The notes under the pieces: model-generated | Told to the model about the DNA's origin: nothing | The model's database searches: none | What the model saw: the letters and a program-made list of their open reading frames with translations, nothing else | NCBI RefSeq assembly: GCF_002993975.1 | Contig: NZ_POSO01000001.1 | Span: 62,001 to 126,000 of the forward strand | Direction of reading: 5' to 3' | DNA: 64,000 bases | From: Apilactobacillus micheneri | GTDB taxonomy: Bacteria; Bacillota; Bacilli; Lactobacillales; Lactobacillaceae | Position numbers and translations under genes: made by a program | In this document: one piece after another, positions 45,588 through 54,167 of the stretch | Layout of the letters: each line of letters starts with the position of its first letter | Position numbering within the stretch: position 1 is the stretch's first letter

Positions 45588-46250
45588 ATGATTAATATTT
45601 ATCTAGTACGTCATGGACAAACTTATTTAAACAAATATTTCCGTATTCAAGGATCAGCTAATGCTCCCCTAACTGTTAAAGGGGTTGCTGATGCTGTGGA
45701 TGCTGGTAAAAGATTGAGTAAAATTAAATTTGACCATGCTTACTCAAGTGATATGCCACGTGCATATGATACTGGTAAATATATTTTGCAACAAAATCCT
45801 TCATCACTTGAAGAACCTATTATGGATACTGCCTTTCGTGAAGAAAACTTCGGTTACTTCGAAGGAAATGACAGTGAACAAGCTTGGCACCAAATTGGTG
45901 GCCCTAAAGGTATGGATAGCTATGGTGAAATGATTGATAAATTAGGTATGGGTGGTACTGCTGATCTAATCGCTGAAGCTGATCCTTATGGTGATGCCGA
46001 AACTGATAGTGATATCCGTGCTCGTTTCATGCCTGGATTAAAGAAAGCAATTCAAAATGCTAAAGATGGCGAAAATGTTTTAATTGCTGCTCATGGTACT
46101 ATCATTAGATGGGCAATTGACCAATTTGCTGATAGCAGCATTGATGTCTCTGAATCAATTTTAAATGGTAGTGTTTCTAAGTTAACTGCTGAACCAGATG
46201 GCACAAATATTAAAGTTCAATACTACAATCGTACTGACGAAAACGTATAA
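45588..46250 (+). CDS. Histidine phosphatase family protein (phosphoglycerate-mutase-like)
   Basis: 220 residues. The catalytic RHG motif is in YLVRHGQTYLNK at residues 6-17; the second His is in LIAAHGTIIRW near 165. The acidic FREENFGYFEG supplies the proton donor. These are branch-wide marks: it could be a cofactor-dependent phosphatase on sugars or nucleotides rather than a glycolytic mutase. ATG start eight bases after AGGAGG. Monocistronic with terminator. Confidence 0.85.
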   Translation: MINIYLVRHGQTYLNKYFRIQGSANAPLTVKGVADAVDAGKRLSKIKFDHAYSSDMPRAYDTGKYILQQNPSSLEEPIMDTAFREENFGYFEGNDSEQAWHQIGGPKGMDSYGEMIDKLGMGGTADLIAEADPYGDAETDSDIRARFMPGLKKAIQNAKDGENVLIAAHGTIIRWAIDQFADSSIDVSESILNGSVSKLTAEPDGTNIKVQYYNRTDENV

Positions 46251-46260
46251 TAAAAGTAAT

Positions 46261-46297
46261 AAAAAGAACCGTTATCAAATTGATAACGGTTCTTTTT
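46261..46297. terminator. Bidirectional terminator between the phosphatase and oppF
   Basis: Stem AAAAAGAACCGTTATCA / TGATAACGGTTCTTTTT, symmetric, ends the Opp transcript and the phosphatase gene. Confidence 0.9.
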
Positions 46298-46305
46298 GTG
46301 TCTAA

Positions 46306-47247
46306 TTATTTTTTCAAGCGTTCTTTATACATATCAATTTCATCTTCAGATGCACGAACATAATGACGAGGTGCAATTTCAACTAGTTTGCGATTCTTCC
46401 CATCATCTTCTTTACTTGCATCATAATCAAATGTTTGACGACTACGTTCATATTCTGGATCAGGAACTGGAACTGCTGATAATAGACTTCTTGTATAATC
46501 GTGTAATGGATTAGCATACAATTCATCAGCGTCCGCAATTTCTAACATACGACCATAATGCATAACACCAATTCGATCACTAATGTACTTAACCATTGAT
46601 AAATCATGAGCGATGAATAAGTAAGTTAATTTACGTTTCTTTTGTAAATCTTTTAATAAGTTAACCACTTGGGCTTGGATTGAAACATCCAATGCAGAAA
46701 TAGGTTCATCAGCGATAATAAACTTAGGCTTGACCGCTAAAGCACGAGCAATTCCGATACGTTGTCTTTGTCCACCTGAGAATTCATGTGGATAACGGTT
46801 AGCGTGTTCTTTATTCAAACCAACCGTCTCAAGTAAGTCTTCAACTTGATGTTTACGATCTTCTTTATCCTTAGCTAAATGATTAATATCAATTCCTTCA
46901 GCTACAATATCTTCAACCTTCATACGAGGGTTTAAAGAAGCATATGGATCTTGGAAGATTGTTTGAATATCACTTCTAAATTGTTGCTTTTGTGCTTTAT
47001 GTCTTAACTTGGAAACATCTTTGCCATCAAAGATAATTTTTCCAGCAGTTGGTTCATACAAATGACTAATGGCACGACCAGTAGTGGTTTTACCAGAACC
47101 AGATTCACCAACTAGACCAAAAGTTTCACCCTTATAAACATCGAATGAAATGTCATCAACCGCTTTTACTTCATCTCCTTTACCAACATTAAAGTATTGT
47201 TTTAATCCTTCAACTTCTAGAATTTTAGGAGCATTTTCTTCTAACAT
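46306..47247 (-). CDS. oppF: Oligopeptide ABC transporter ATP-binding protein OppF
   Basis: One of two ATPases that power peptide import. 313 residues: Walker A GLVGESGSGKTTTGRA, signature FSGGQRQRIGIARAL, Walker B IIADEPISALD, and the C-terminal oligopeptide-transporter extension. The order is ABC transporter D then F; 18 bases lie between oppD and oppF. It ends at the shared terminator. Confidence 0.96.
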   Translation of the reverse strand: MLEENAPKILEVEGLKQYFNVGKGDEVKAVDDISFDVYKGETFGLVGESGSGKTTTGRAISHLYEPTAGKIIFDGKDVSKLRHKAQKQQFRSDIQTIFQDPYASLNPRMKVEDIVAEGIDINHLAKDKEDRKHQVEDLLETVGLNKEHANRYPHEFSGGQRQRIGIARALAVKPKFIIADEPISALDVSIQAQVVNLLKDLQKKRKLTYLFIAHDLSMVKYISDRIGVMHYGRMLEIADADELYANPLHDYTRSLLSAVPVPDPEYERSRQTFDYDASKEDDGKNRKLVEIAPRHYVRASEDEIDMYKERLKK

Positions 47248-47265
47248 GATTTCACCACCTAATTA

Positions 47266-48312
47266 TTAATTATTATGTGTTGCTTTAAAGTGTTCTTGAC
47301 GCTTAACAATGTCAGCTGGTGGTGTGACCTTTGGTGCACGATCATCTAATAACCAGGTTGCTGCATAGTGAGTATTGGAAACTTTAAAGAATGGTGGTTG
47401 TTTTAATGTATCAATCTTAAGTGCATACTTATTCCTAGCAGCAAAGGCATCCCCAACCGGTGGATCCAACAAATCAGGAGGTGTTCCTGGAATTGATGGT
47501 AATACATCGACATCAGTATCAAGGGTAGGCATTGAACCTAATAGTCCCCAAGTATATGGATGTTTAGCATTGTAGAAAATTTCATCAACAGTTCCATATT
47601 CAACAATTTTACCAGCATACATAACTGCGACACGATCAGCCATTCCTGCAACTACACCCAAATCATGAGTGATAAAGATAATTGAAGTATTAATCTTAGT
47701 TTGTAGTTCCTTCATTAAATGAAGAATCTTAGCTTGGATTGTAACATCCAAGGCAGTGGTTGGTTCATCGGCAATCAATACTTGTGGATAGTTAACCAAG
47801 GCAATTGCGATAACAATTCTTTGTCTCATCCCACCAGAAAATTGATATGGATAATCATTGATTCTTTCTTTGGCGTTGGTAATACCAACTAATTTCATAA
47901 TTTCTAAAGCTTTTTCCATGGCTTTTTCTTTACTCATTCCTTGATGAACACGTAAAGGTTCAGCAACTTGCTTACCAACTTTCATGGTTGGATCCAATGA
48001 AGTCATTGGGTCTTGGAAAATTTCAGCAATGCTTTTACCACGAAGTTTACTTAATTGTTTTTCATTTTTATCTAAAATTTCTTCATCTTTAAACTTAATG
48101 CTACCGCCGGCAATTTCAGCGTTAGGTGCATTCAAACCCATAATGCTACGAGTAGTAACTGATTTACCAGAACCGGATTCACCCACAATTGCTAAGGTTT
48201 CACCTTTCTTCAAATCAAAACTAATGTCACGAATGGCTTGAACTTTACCTGCATAAGTTTTGAAATTAATTGTTAAATTTCTAACTTCTAGGATATCATC
48301 TTTGTTTTCCAT
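47266..48312 (-). CDS. oppD: Oligopeptide ABC transporter ATP-binding protein OppD
   Basis: Second ATPase of the importer. 348 residues: Walker A AIVGESGSGKSVTTRS, signature FSGGMRQRIVIAIAL, Walker B LIADEPTTALD, and a C-terminal domain with the PxxPP-containing IPGTPPDLLDPPVG that binds the membrane subunit. Follows oppC by 10 bases. ATG start. Confidence 0.96.
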   Translation of the reverse strand: MENKDDILEVRNLTINFKTYAGKVQAIRDISFDLKKGETLAIVGESGSGKSVTTRSIMGLNAPNAEIAGGSIKFKDEEILDKNEKQLSKLRGKSIAEIFQDPMTSLDPTMKVGKQVAEPLRVHQGMSKEKAMEKALEIMKLVGITNAKERINDYPYQFSGGMRQRIVIAIALVNYPQVLIADEPTTALDVTIQAKILHLMKELQTKINTSIIFITHDLGVVAGMADRVAVMYAGKIVEYGTVDEIFYNAKHPYTWGLLGSMPTLDTDVDVLPSIPGTPPDLLDPPVGDAFAARNKYALKIDTLKQPPFFKVSNTHYAATWLLDDRAPKVTPPADIVKRQEHFKATHNN

Positions 48313-48322
48313 TCTATGTCAC

Positions 48323-49342
48323 CTACTCTCTTGATTTTGGATCAAATGCATCACGCAATCCATCACCTAAAATGTTAAATGCAATCATTAATACTGATAG
48401 CACAACTGCGGGAACCCACATTTGATATGGTAAGAATTGGAATGATTTTTGACCATTACTAATTAAAGTACCTAATGAAGCAGCTGGAGCTGGAACCCCA
48501 ATTCCAATAAATGATAGGAATGCTTCGAAGAAAATTGCACTTGGAATAGTAAACATAGTATTAATGATAATAACACTAGTTAAGTTAGGTAATAGATGCT
48601 TAAATGAAATCTTAATTGAACTTTCACCTAATGATCTAGCAGCTAGCACAAATTCTTGGTTCTTTAATTCCAGTGTTTGTGCACGCACTAAACGTGCCAT
48701 ATTAATCCAACTAGTAAAGGCAATCGCAATAATAATAGCAGGAATACCTGGTTTTAAGATTAATAATAGTAGAATCATAACAACTAAGTTAGGAATTGAT
48801 AGCATAATTTCAATAATTCTTTGCATTACAGTATCAACTTTTCCGCCTTTCCAGCCGGAAATAATTCCGTAAGCAACTCCAATAGTTAAATCAAAGAAAG
48901 TTGCTACCACTGCAATAATCAATGAAATTCTAGTACCATATAATGTTCTAGCTAATAAGTCACGACCTAAGTAGTCACTACCAAACCAGAAGTAATGATT
49001 AGCAGCAGCACCGGTATAAGCATTAACTCTTTGTCCACCTTGAACTAAAGTTCCGTTAAATCCGGGAATATCAATTCCAGGAATACGTGGTGGTAAATTA
49101 TTAAGATTTGGATTAGTTGAAACATTATTCATTGATGGAATTAAAGCTGAACCAAAAGCCACCACAAATAATAAAATTAAAATAACTAATGAAATCATTG
49201 CAGCTTTATTTTTCTTTAAACGACGCCAAGAATCTTTTAAGAAAGTTAACGAAGGAGCAGCAATTTTTTCATTATCTAAATGCGAACCATCTGAAAGGGG
49301 TTCAAACGCATCTTTTGGTAATTCTTGTTGTTTATCTGCCAT
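48323..49342 (-). CDS. oppC: Oligopeptide ABC transporter permease OppC
   Basis: Membrane subunit. Preferred start is the ATG at 49340-49342, eight bases after GAGAGG and four after the oppB stop; it gives 339 residues. A cytoplasmic N-terminal segment, six helices, a large external loop, and the EAA-type ATPase contact LAARSLGESSIKISFKHLLPN are visible. The C-terminus reads LGDGLRDAFDPKS, diagnostic of the DppC/OppC family. Confidence 0.95.
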   Translation of the reverse strand: MADKQQELPKDAFEPLSDGSHLDNEKIAAPSLTFLKDSWRRLKKNKAAMISLVILILLFVVAFGSALIPSMNNVSTNPNLNNLPPRIPGIDIPGFNGTLVQGGQRVNAYTGAAANHYFWFGSDYLGRDLLARTLYGTRISLIIAVVATFFDLTIGVAYGIISGWKGGKVDTVMQRIIEIMLSIPNLVVMILLLLILKPGIPAIIIAIAFTSWINMARLVRAQTLELKNQEFVLAARSLGESSIKISFKHLLPNLTSVIIINTMFTIPSAIFFEAFLSFIGIGVPAPAASLGTLISNGQKSFQFLPYQMWVPAVVLSVLMIAFNILGDGLRDAFDPKSRE

Positions 49343-49346
49343 ATCT

Positions 49347-50276
49347 TTAACCTCTCTTTCCTGTAATTCTGATTCTTGGATCAATTAATCCATAAATAAT
49401 ATCAGTTATTAGTAGTACCACACATAACATAAAGCAGTACATAATAGTTAATCCCATAATAGTTGGGTAATCGTTAGTTACAACTGAGTTAACAAATTGT
49501 TCACCAATACCAGGAATAGCAAAGATGTTTTCAACAACAAGTGAACCAGTCATAATGTTAACAGCTAGTGGTCCAACAATTGTTACTAATGGAATCAAAC
49601 TATTTCTTAAAGCATGATGGTAAATAATACCGAATTTACTTAAACCTTTAGCACGAGCTAATTCAATGTAATCGGCACTTAAAACATCAACCATTTCAGT
49701 TCTAACAAACCGAGCAGATTCAGCAAATGGCATTGCCGCTAACGCTAGCGTTGGCAGAATCGTATAAGCAAATCCACTCCAACCGGCAATTGGTAGCCAA
49801 CCCCATTTCAATGCAACAAAATATTGTAATAAGATTGAAAGCACGAAAGAAGGAATTGAAATTCCCAAAATGGAAACAATGGTAGTTGTTGTGTCAACCC
49901 ATGTTCCCTTTTTAATGGCTCCTAATGATCCAACGACAATTCCTGCCAAAACCCCTACAATAATTGCTTGTAGACCTAATAATAATGATGGTCCAACACG
50001 ACTAGAAATTAAGTAAGAAACCTGTTGATCACTAAATTGAAATGATGTTCCAAAATTACCATGTACAGCATTAACAATATAACTAATATATTGTTGCCAT
50101 ACTGGTTTATTTAAACCATATTGTTGTAAAACCATATTTCTTTCTGAAGGCGATAACTTCGCTTCATTAGTCAATGGTGTCCCTGGCATTATCTTCATAA
50201 GGAAGAAAGTAACTGTCGTTACAATAAATAATGTCAAGATTAAATAAAATATTCGTTTTGCCAGATATCTTACCAT
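49347..50276 (-). CDS. oppB: Oligopeptide ABC transporter permease OppB
   Basis: Membrane subunit, 309 residues, six helices. The EAA-type loop reads ELARAKGLSKFGIIYHHALRNS, and the end DIIYGLIDPRIRI is typical. ATG start with GAGGAG. First gene of oppB-C-D-F. It is about 150 bases downstream of oppA1 and has a promoter of its own in that gap. Confidence 0.95.
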   Translation of the reverse strand: MVRYLAKRIFYLILTLFIVTTVTFFLMKIMPGTPLTNEAKLSPSERNMVLQQYGLNKPVWQQYISYIVNAVHGNFGTSFQFSDQQVSYLISSRVGPSLLLGLQAIIVGVLAGIVVGSLGAIKKGTWVDTTTTIVSILGISIPSFVLSILLQYFVALKWGWLPIAGWSGFAYTILPTLALAAMPFAESARFVRTEMVDVLSADYIELARAKGLSKFGIIYHHALRNSLIPLVTIVGPLAVNIMTGSLVVENIFAIPGIGEQFVNSVVTNDYPTIMGLTIMYCFMLCVVLLITDIIYGLIDPRIRITGKRG

Positions 50277-50340
50277 AATGACTCCTCACAATCTTTTTTA
50301 GTTTTTATACTAAACTATGTTTAATATGTACGGAAAAAAT

Positions 50341-50377
50341 TAAACACCTGCCATAAATACAGTAAGCATTTAACTTA
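50341..50377 (-). terminator. Imperfect hairpin with T-run between oppA1 and oppB
   Basis: On the minus strand TTAAATGCTTA pairs with GGTGTTTAA-type sequence over about 10 bp (with G-U pairs), followed by TTTTTT. It lies just downstream of the oppB promoter start, so it may end oppA1 transcripts and attenuate oppBCDF. Confidence 0.5.
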
Positions 50378-50383
50378 TCCCCT

Positions 50384-50413
50384 ATTATAGTCTATCTATT
50401 GATAATATCTCAA
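50384..50413 (-). promoter_or_regulatory. Internal promoter for oppBCDF
   Basis: Minus-strand -35 TTGAGA (50408-50413), 18-bp spacer, -10 TATAAT (50384-50389). Confidence 0.7.
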
Positions 50414-50425
50414 ATAACTTGTGTA

Positions 50426-52054
50426 CTATTTATTTGATAAAGTTATATTTCTAAGATTATATGGTGATCCTGTTGGGAAAAATTGGATTCCTTTAACCCT
50501 TGGTTTGATAACAATTGGTTGTACTTGGTGATAGATAGGAATAATTCCTTGATCTGACATCAATAGTTTTTCAGCTTTGACAAGATCATCCCAACGTTTT
50601 CCTGCATTGTTAGAATCCTTACCTTCAGCATTTTGTAATAAGGTATCGTATTCTTTATTACTCCATTTACCATTATTGTATGCACTATCGCTTGTAAATA
50701 GTGATAGATATGAAACTGGATCTGGGAAATCAGCTCCCCAAGCACTCACTACCATGTCAAATTGACCATTTTGTGAACGGCTTAATCTTGACTTAAATGG
50801 AATATTTTGTGCAGTGACTTTTAAGTTAGGTAGTTTTTCCAAAGCTGTTTGTAGGTATTCAGTAGTACTCTTACCTGCAGCAGTATCATCAGATAGCATT
50901 GAAACATTAACTGATTTCTTACCAGTTTCTTTTAGACCTTTAGCCCATAATTTCTTAGCTTCAGCTAAATTGTAACTAACGCCTTCTTTAGTTCCTGCAT
51001 CATCAGTAAAGTCTTTCCCATTACGTTTAGACATGCCTGGTGAAACATAGCCAACTGCTGGTTTTGATCCATCACCTAAAACATCTTGGGTAAATTGTTT
51101 ACGGTCAACGGCTAATGAAATAGCTTTTCTAATGTTAGCATTCTTGAATACTGGATTTGTCTTTTCATTCATTTCAATATAGAAAGTTGATGCAACATTA
51201 TTATTATGCAATTCTTTATTATTCTTAAATTCACCAACTTGTTGTTTTCCAGAAAGTGTATCAACGTCTAAACCACCCGTTTGATATTGATTCAAAGCGG
51301 TATTAGGATCTTTTTGCACGTTGAATTTAACACCATCAAATTTAATACTCTTAGCATTCCAATAGTCATTGTTCTTAACTAATTTCCAACTATCATTAGT
51401 ACCGGTCCATCCAGTAACTTTAAATGGTCCATTGTAAATCATATTGTTACTATTAGTTCCATATGAATTACCATATTTATTAACCACAGATTCACTTTGT
51501 GGATAGAAAGGATACATTGCTACTAAGTATTTAAAGTAGGTTTGAGGTTTTGTTAAATTAACAACTAGCTTATAATCACCATCTGCTTTAACACCTAAAG
51601 AAGAAAGTGGTGCTTTGTTTTTACCAATTTCGGTCGCATTTTGAACATGATCGAATAAGTATGAATATTGAGAAGCAGTTTTTGGATTTACTGTACGTTG
51701 CCAGCCATATACAAAGTCCTTAGCAGTAACTGGTTTCCCATTACTCCATTTAGAATGTCTAAGATTAAATGTATAGGTCTTACCATCCTTAGAAACTTTA
51801 TAACTTTCTGCAACTCCTGGCTTAACTGTATTGTTTTCACCAGACATTAATAATCCTTCATTACTATTATTTAATGTACCAGCAGCAGTAACGTCAGTAG
51901 CCTTTGATGCATCCAAAGTAGTTAAATTAGAACTTTGTTGCCATTGTACTAATTTACTGTTTGATTCTTTACCGCTATTATTACCGCAAGCGGCTAGCAG
52001 GAATGCTGACGCTGCTCCAACAGCACCAACTTCCAACATTGATTTTAACTTCAT
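50426..52054 (-). CDS. oppA: Oligopeptide-binding lipoprotein OppA (copy 1)
   Basis: Substrate-capturing subunit. 542 residues with a signal peptide ending in the lipobox LLAAC, so it is lipid-anchored on the outer face. The SBP_bac_5 fold signs are EGLLMSGENNTVKPGVAESY, WSNGKPVTAKDFVYGWQRTV and IRKAISLAVDRKQF. It is closely similar over its whole length to the next gene upstream (52222-53850), so the pair is a tandem duplication. It has its own promoter and a palindrome between the two copies. Confidence 0.96.
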   Translation of the reverse strand: MKLKSMLEVGAVGAASAFLLAACGNNSGKESNSKLVQWQQSSNLTTLDASKATDVTAAGTLNNSNEGLLMSGENNTVKPGVAESYKVSKDGKTYTFNLRHSKWSNGKPVTAKDFVYGWQRTVNPKTASQYSYLFDHVQNATEIGKNKAPLSSLGVKADGDYKLVVNLTKPQTYFKYLVAMYPFYPQSESVVNKYGNSYGTNSNNMIYNGPFKVTGWTGTNDSWKLVKNNDYWNAKSIKFDGVKFNVQKDPNTALNQYQTGGLDVDTLSGKQQVGEFKNNKELHNNNVASTFYIEMNEKTNPVFKNANIRKAISLAVDRKQFTQDVLGDGSKPAVGYVSPGMSKRNGKDFTDDAGTKEGVSYNLAEAKKLWAKGLKETGKKSVNVSMLSDDTAAGKSTTEYLQTALEKLPNLKVTAQNIPFKSRLSRSQNGQFDMVVSAWGADFPDPVSYLSLFTSDSAYNNGKWSNKEYDTLLQNAEGKDSNNAGKRWDDLVKAEKLLMSDQGIIPIYHQVQPIVIKPRVKGIQFFPTGSPYNLRNITLSNK

Positions 52055-52125
52055 AATATTCTTACCCCCAATTACATATACCTATCGCGAAATAGATTAA
52101 ACTTCTTTTAAAAGGATTAATGAAA

Positions 52126-52154
52126 TATTAACATTACTTTATAATTAAAAGCAA
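52126..52154 (-). promoter_or_regulatory. Promoter of oppA1
   Basis: Minus-strand -35 TTGCTT (52149-52154), 17-bp spacer, -10 TTAATA (52126-52131). The whole -35 to -10 block is nearly identical to that of oppA2. Confidence 0.72.
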
Positions 52155-52202
52155 GACATTTTCTAATTTAATTTTAATTTTAATGTAACTTTTGTAAAAC
52201 AG

Positions 52203-52219
52203 TGTGACATAATGTCACA
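52203..52219. promoter_or_regulatory. 17-bp palindrome TGTGACATAATGTCACA between the two oppA genes
   Basis: Perfect 8-bp half sites around one central base, three bases past the oppA2 stop and about 50 bp upstream of the oppA1 -35. On the minus strand it folds into a 7-bp hairpin followed by CTGTTTTAC, a weak terminator at best. It may be an operator or a transcript-end hairpin. Confidence 0.55.
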
Positions 52220-52221
52220 TA

Positions 52222-53850
52222 TTAATGTTGATTATTATTTATACGAATATTTCTAAGGTCATATGGTGAACCTGTTGGGAAGAATTGAACACCACTGATT
52301 CTTGGCTTAATGGCAATAGGTCTAACTTGGTAATAAATTGGAATAATTCCTTGCTCACTCATTAAAGTCTTTTCAGCATTAACTAAATCATTCCAACGTT
52401 TATTAGAATTATTAGCGTCAGTACCTTCTGCTTTATTAATTAATGAATCATATTTAGCATTACTCCACTTTCCATTATTATATGTACCATTACTTGTAAA
52501 TAATGATAAGAAAGAAATTGGGTCTGGAAAGTCTGCTACCCAAGAGTTAATAACCATATCAAAGTCACCGCTTTGTGCACGAGTAAGTTTTGATTTAGAT
52601 GGTACATTTTGTGATGAAACGTTTAATCCTGGTAATTTTTCTAATGAAGTCTGCAAAAATTCAGTAGTAGATTTACCATTATCTGTATCATCGGCAAGAA
52701 GACTAATATTAACTGAGCTTTTACCAATTTCTTTTAGTCCTTTATTCCATAACTTCTTGGCATCATTTAAATTATAAGAAACACCAGTTTTAGTACCAGC
52801 ATCTTGAATAAATGTTTTACCATTATGTTTAGGCATTCCTGGTGAAACATAACCTTGAGCTGGTTTTGATCCATCACCTAAAGTACTCTTAGTAAATTGA
52901 TCACGATCAATAGCCAACGAAATGGCTTTTCTAATATTTATATTTTTAAAGACAGAATTATTTTTCTGATTCATTTCGATATAAAATGGCGCCGCCATAT
53001 CTACATTATGTAATTCTTTAGAATGTTTAAATTCTCCGACTTGTTGTTTACCGACAAGATTTGTTAAATCTAAAGCACCGGTGGAATATTGATTTAAATC
53101 AGTATTAGAATCTTTTTGTACATTAAACTTAACACCATTAAATTTAATATTTTTAGCATTCCAATAATTATTATTTTTAATCAATTTCCAACTGTCGTTA
53201 GTACCAGTCCAACCTGTAACCTTAAATGGACCATTGTAAAGCATGTCATCACTGTTAGTACCATATGATTGTCCATACTTATTAACGGTTTCCTTACTTT
53301 GTGGATAGAATGGTGCCATTGCTACTAAGTATTTAAAATATGATTGTGGCTTAGTTAAGCTCACTATTAGTTTATAATTACCATCTGCTTTAACCCCTAG
53401 TGAAGATAATGAAGCTTTATTTTCACCAATTTGGCTAGCATTTTTTATATGATCAAATAAATATGAATATTGAGAAGCTGTTTTTGGATTAACCGTTCGT
53501 TGCCAAGCATATACAAAATTATTAGCAGTTACTGGTTTTCCGTTACTCCATTTAGAATGGCGTAAATTAAAGGTATAAGTTTTACCGTCTGGAGAAACTT
53601 GATAACTTTTAGCAACTCCTGGTTTCACTGTGTTATTTTTTGCAGCCATTAATAGGCCCTCATTACTATTATTTAAAGTCCCAAAAGAAACGTTATCGGT
53701 AGCTTTGGAAGCATCCAAGGTAGTTAAATTGGTTGGTTGTTGCCATTGCACTAATTTACTACTTGATTGTTGTTTATTACCACATGCTGAAAGTAAACAT
53801 AACGATGAAACACTGACAGCACCAGCCATGATAGCTGATTTTATCTTCAT
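52222..53850 (-). CDS. oppA: Oligopeptide-binding lipoprotein OppA (copy 2)
   Basis: 542 residues, signal peptide with lipobox LLSAC, same fold as copy 1 (EGLLMAAKNNTVKPGVAKSY, WSNGKPVTANNFVYAWQRTV, IRKAISLAIDRDQF). Differences are spread through the chain, including the binding-cleft loops, so the two copies may prefer different peptides. It is the first gene transcribed of the opp block and lies behind a promoter and a hairpin-rich leader. Confidence 0.95.
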   Translation of the reverse strand: MKIKSAIMAGAVSVSSLCLLSACGNKQQSSSKLVQWQQPTNLTTLDASKATDNVSFGTLNNSNEGLLMAAKNNTVKPGVAKSYQVSPDGKTYTFNLRHSKWSNGKPVTANNFVYAWQRTVNPKTASQYSYLFDHIKNASQIGENKASLSSLGVKADGNYKLIVSLTKPQSYFKYLVAMAPFYPQSKETVNKYGQSYGTNSDDMLYNGPFKVTGWTGTNDSWKLIKNNNYWNAKNIKFNGVKFNVQKDSNTDLNQYSTGALDLTNLVGKQQVGEFKHSKELHNVDMAAPFYIEMNQKNNSVFKNINIRKAISLAIDRDQFTKSTLGDGSKPAQGYVSPGMPKHNGKTFIQDAGTKTGVSYNLNDAKKLWNKGLKEIGKSSVNISLLADDTDNGKSTTEFLQTSLEKLPGLNVSSQNVPSKSKLTRAQSGDFDMVINSWVADFPDPISFLSLFTSNGTYNNGKWSNAKYDSLINKAEGTDANNSNKRWNDLVNAEKTLMSEQGIIPIYYQVRPIAIKPRISGVQFFPTGSPYDLRNIRINNNQH

Positions 53851-53913
53851 AATTAATTACCCCCAATATAACTATATCTATATAAATTAATTTTTATAGA
53901 TACATTAATAAAA

Positions 53914-53942
53914 TGTTAACACTGCTTTATAATCCAAAGCAA
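53914..53942 (-). promoter_or_regulatory. Promoter of oppA2
   Basis: Minus-strand -35 TTGCTT (53937-53942), 17-bp spacer, -10 TTAACA (53914-53919). The spacer core ATTATAAAG is shared with the oppA1 promoter. Confidence 0.7.
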
Positions 53943-53973
53943 TAACTTTTATAATATTATTTTAATTTTATGC

Positions 53974-54020
53974 AAAAAATAGCGGCTACATGTAATATCT
54001 TATTACAAATGCCCTATTTT
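53974..54020 (-). promoter_or_regulatory. Long stem-loop with U-run upstream of the oppA2 promoter
   Basis: On the minus strand AAAATAG-GGC-...-GTAATA pairs with TATTAC-...-GCC-G-CTATTTT and ends in six T residues. There is no minus-strand gene between it and hflX to terminate, so it may be an attenuator of a longer oppA2 transcript or a DNA-level element. Confidence 0.5.
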
Positions 54021-54167
54021 CAACCAAAGAATTTGGTTATAAATCATTAAAACGGCTAATTAATATTATTATTAAAAAATAAATTCTCATATTTTTATAA
54101 TTTGTCATAAATAAATTAATTCAAGAATAGAAATGTTATAATATAGCAAATCAAGGAGGATGATCGA

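Larger units (their letters stand above)
53851..54167. other. 317-bp intergenic region between oppA2 and hflX
   Basis: Divergent control region. It contains the oppA2 promoter (53914-53942), a long terminator-like hairpin (53974-54020), a second perfect hairpin AACCAAA-GAA-TTTGGTT (54022-54038) and the hflX promoter (-10 TATAAT with TG extension near 54136-54141). No open reading frame of note was seen. Confidence 0.7.

Noticed and set aside
46296-46514. 72-residue plus-strand frame within oppF
   Set aside because: Antisense to oppF; lies after a terminator and has no promoter or ribosome site.
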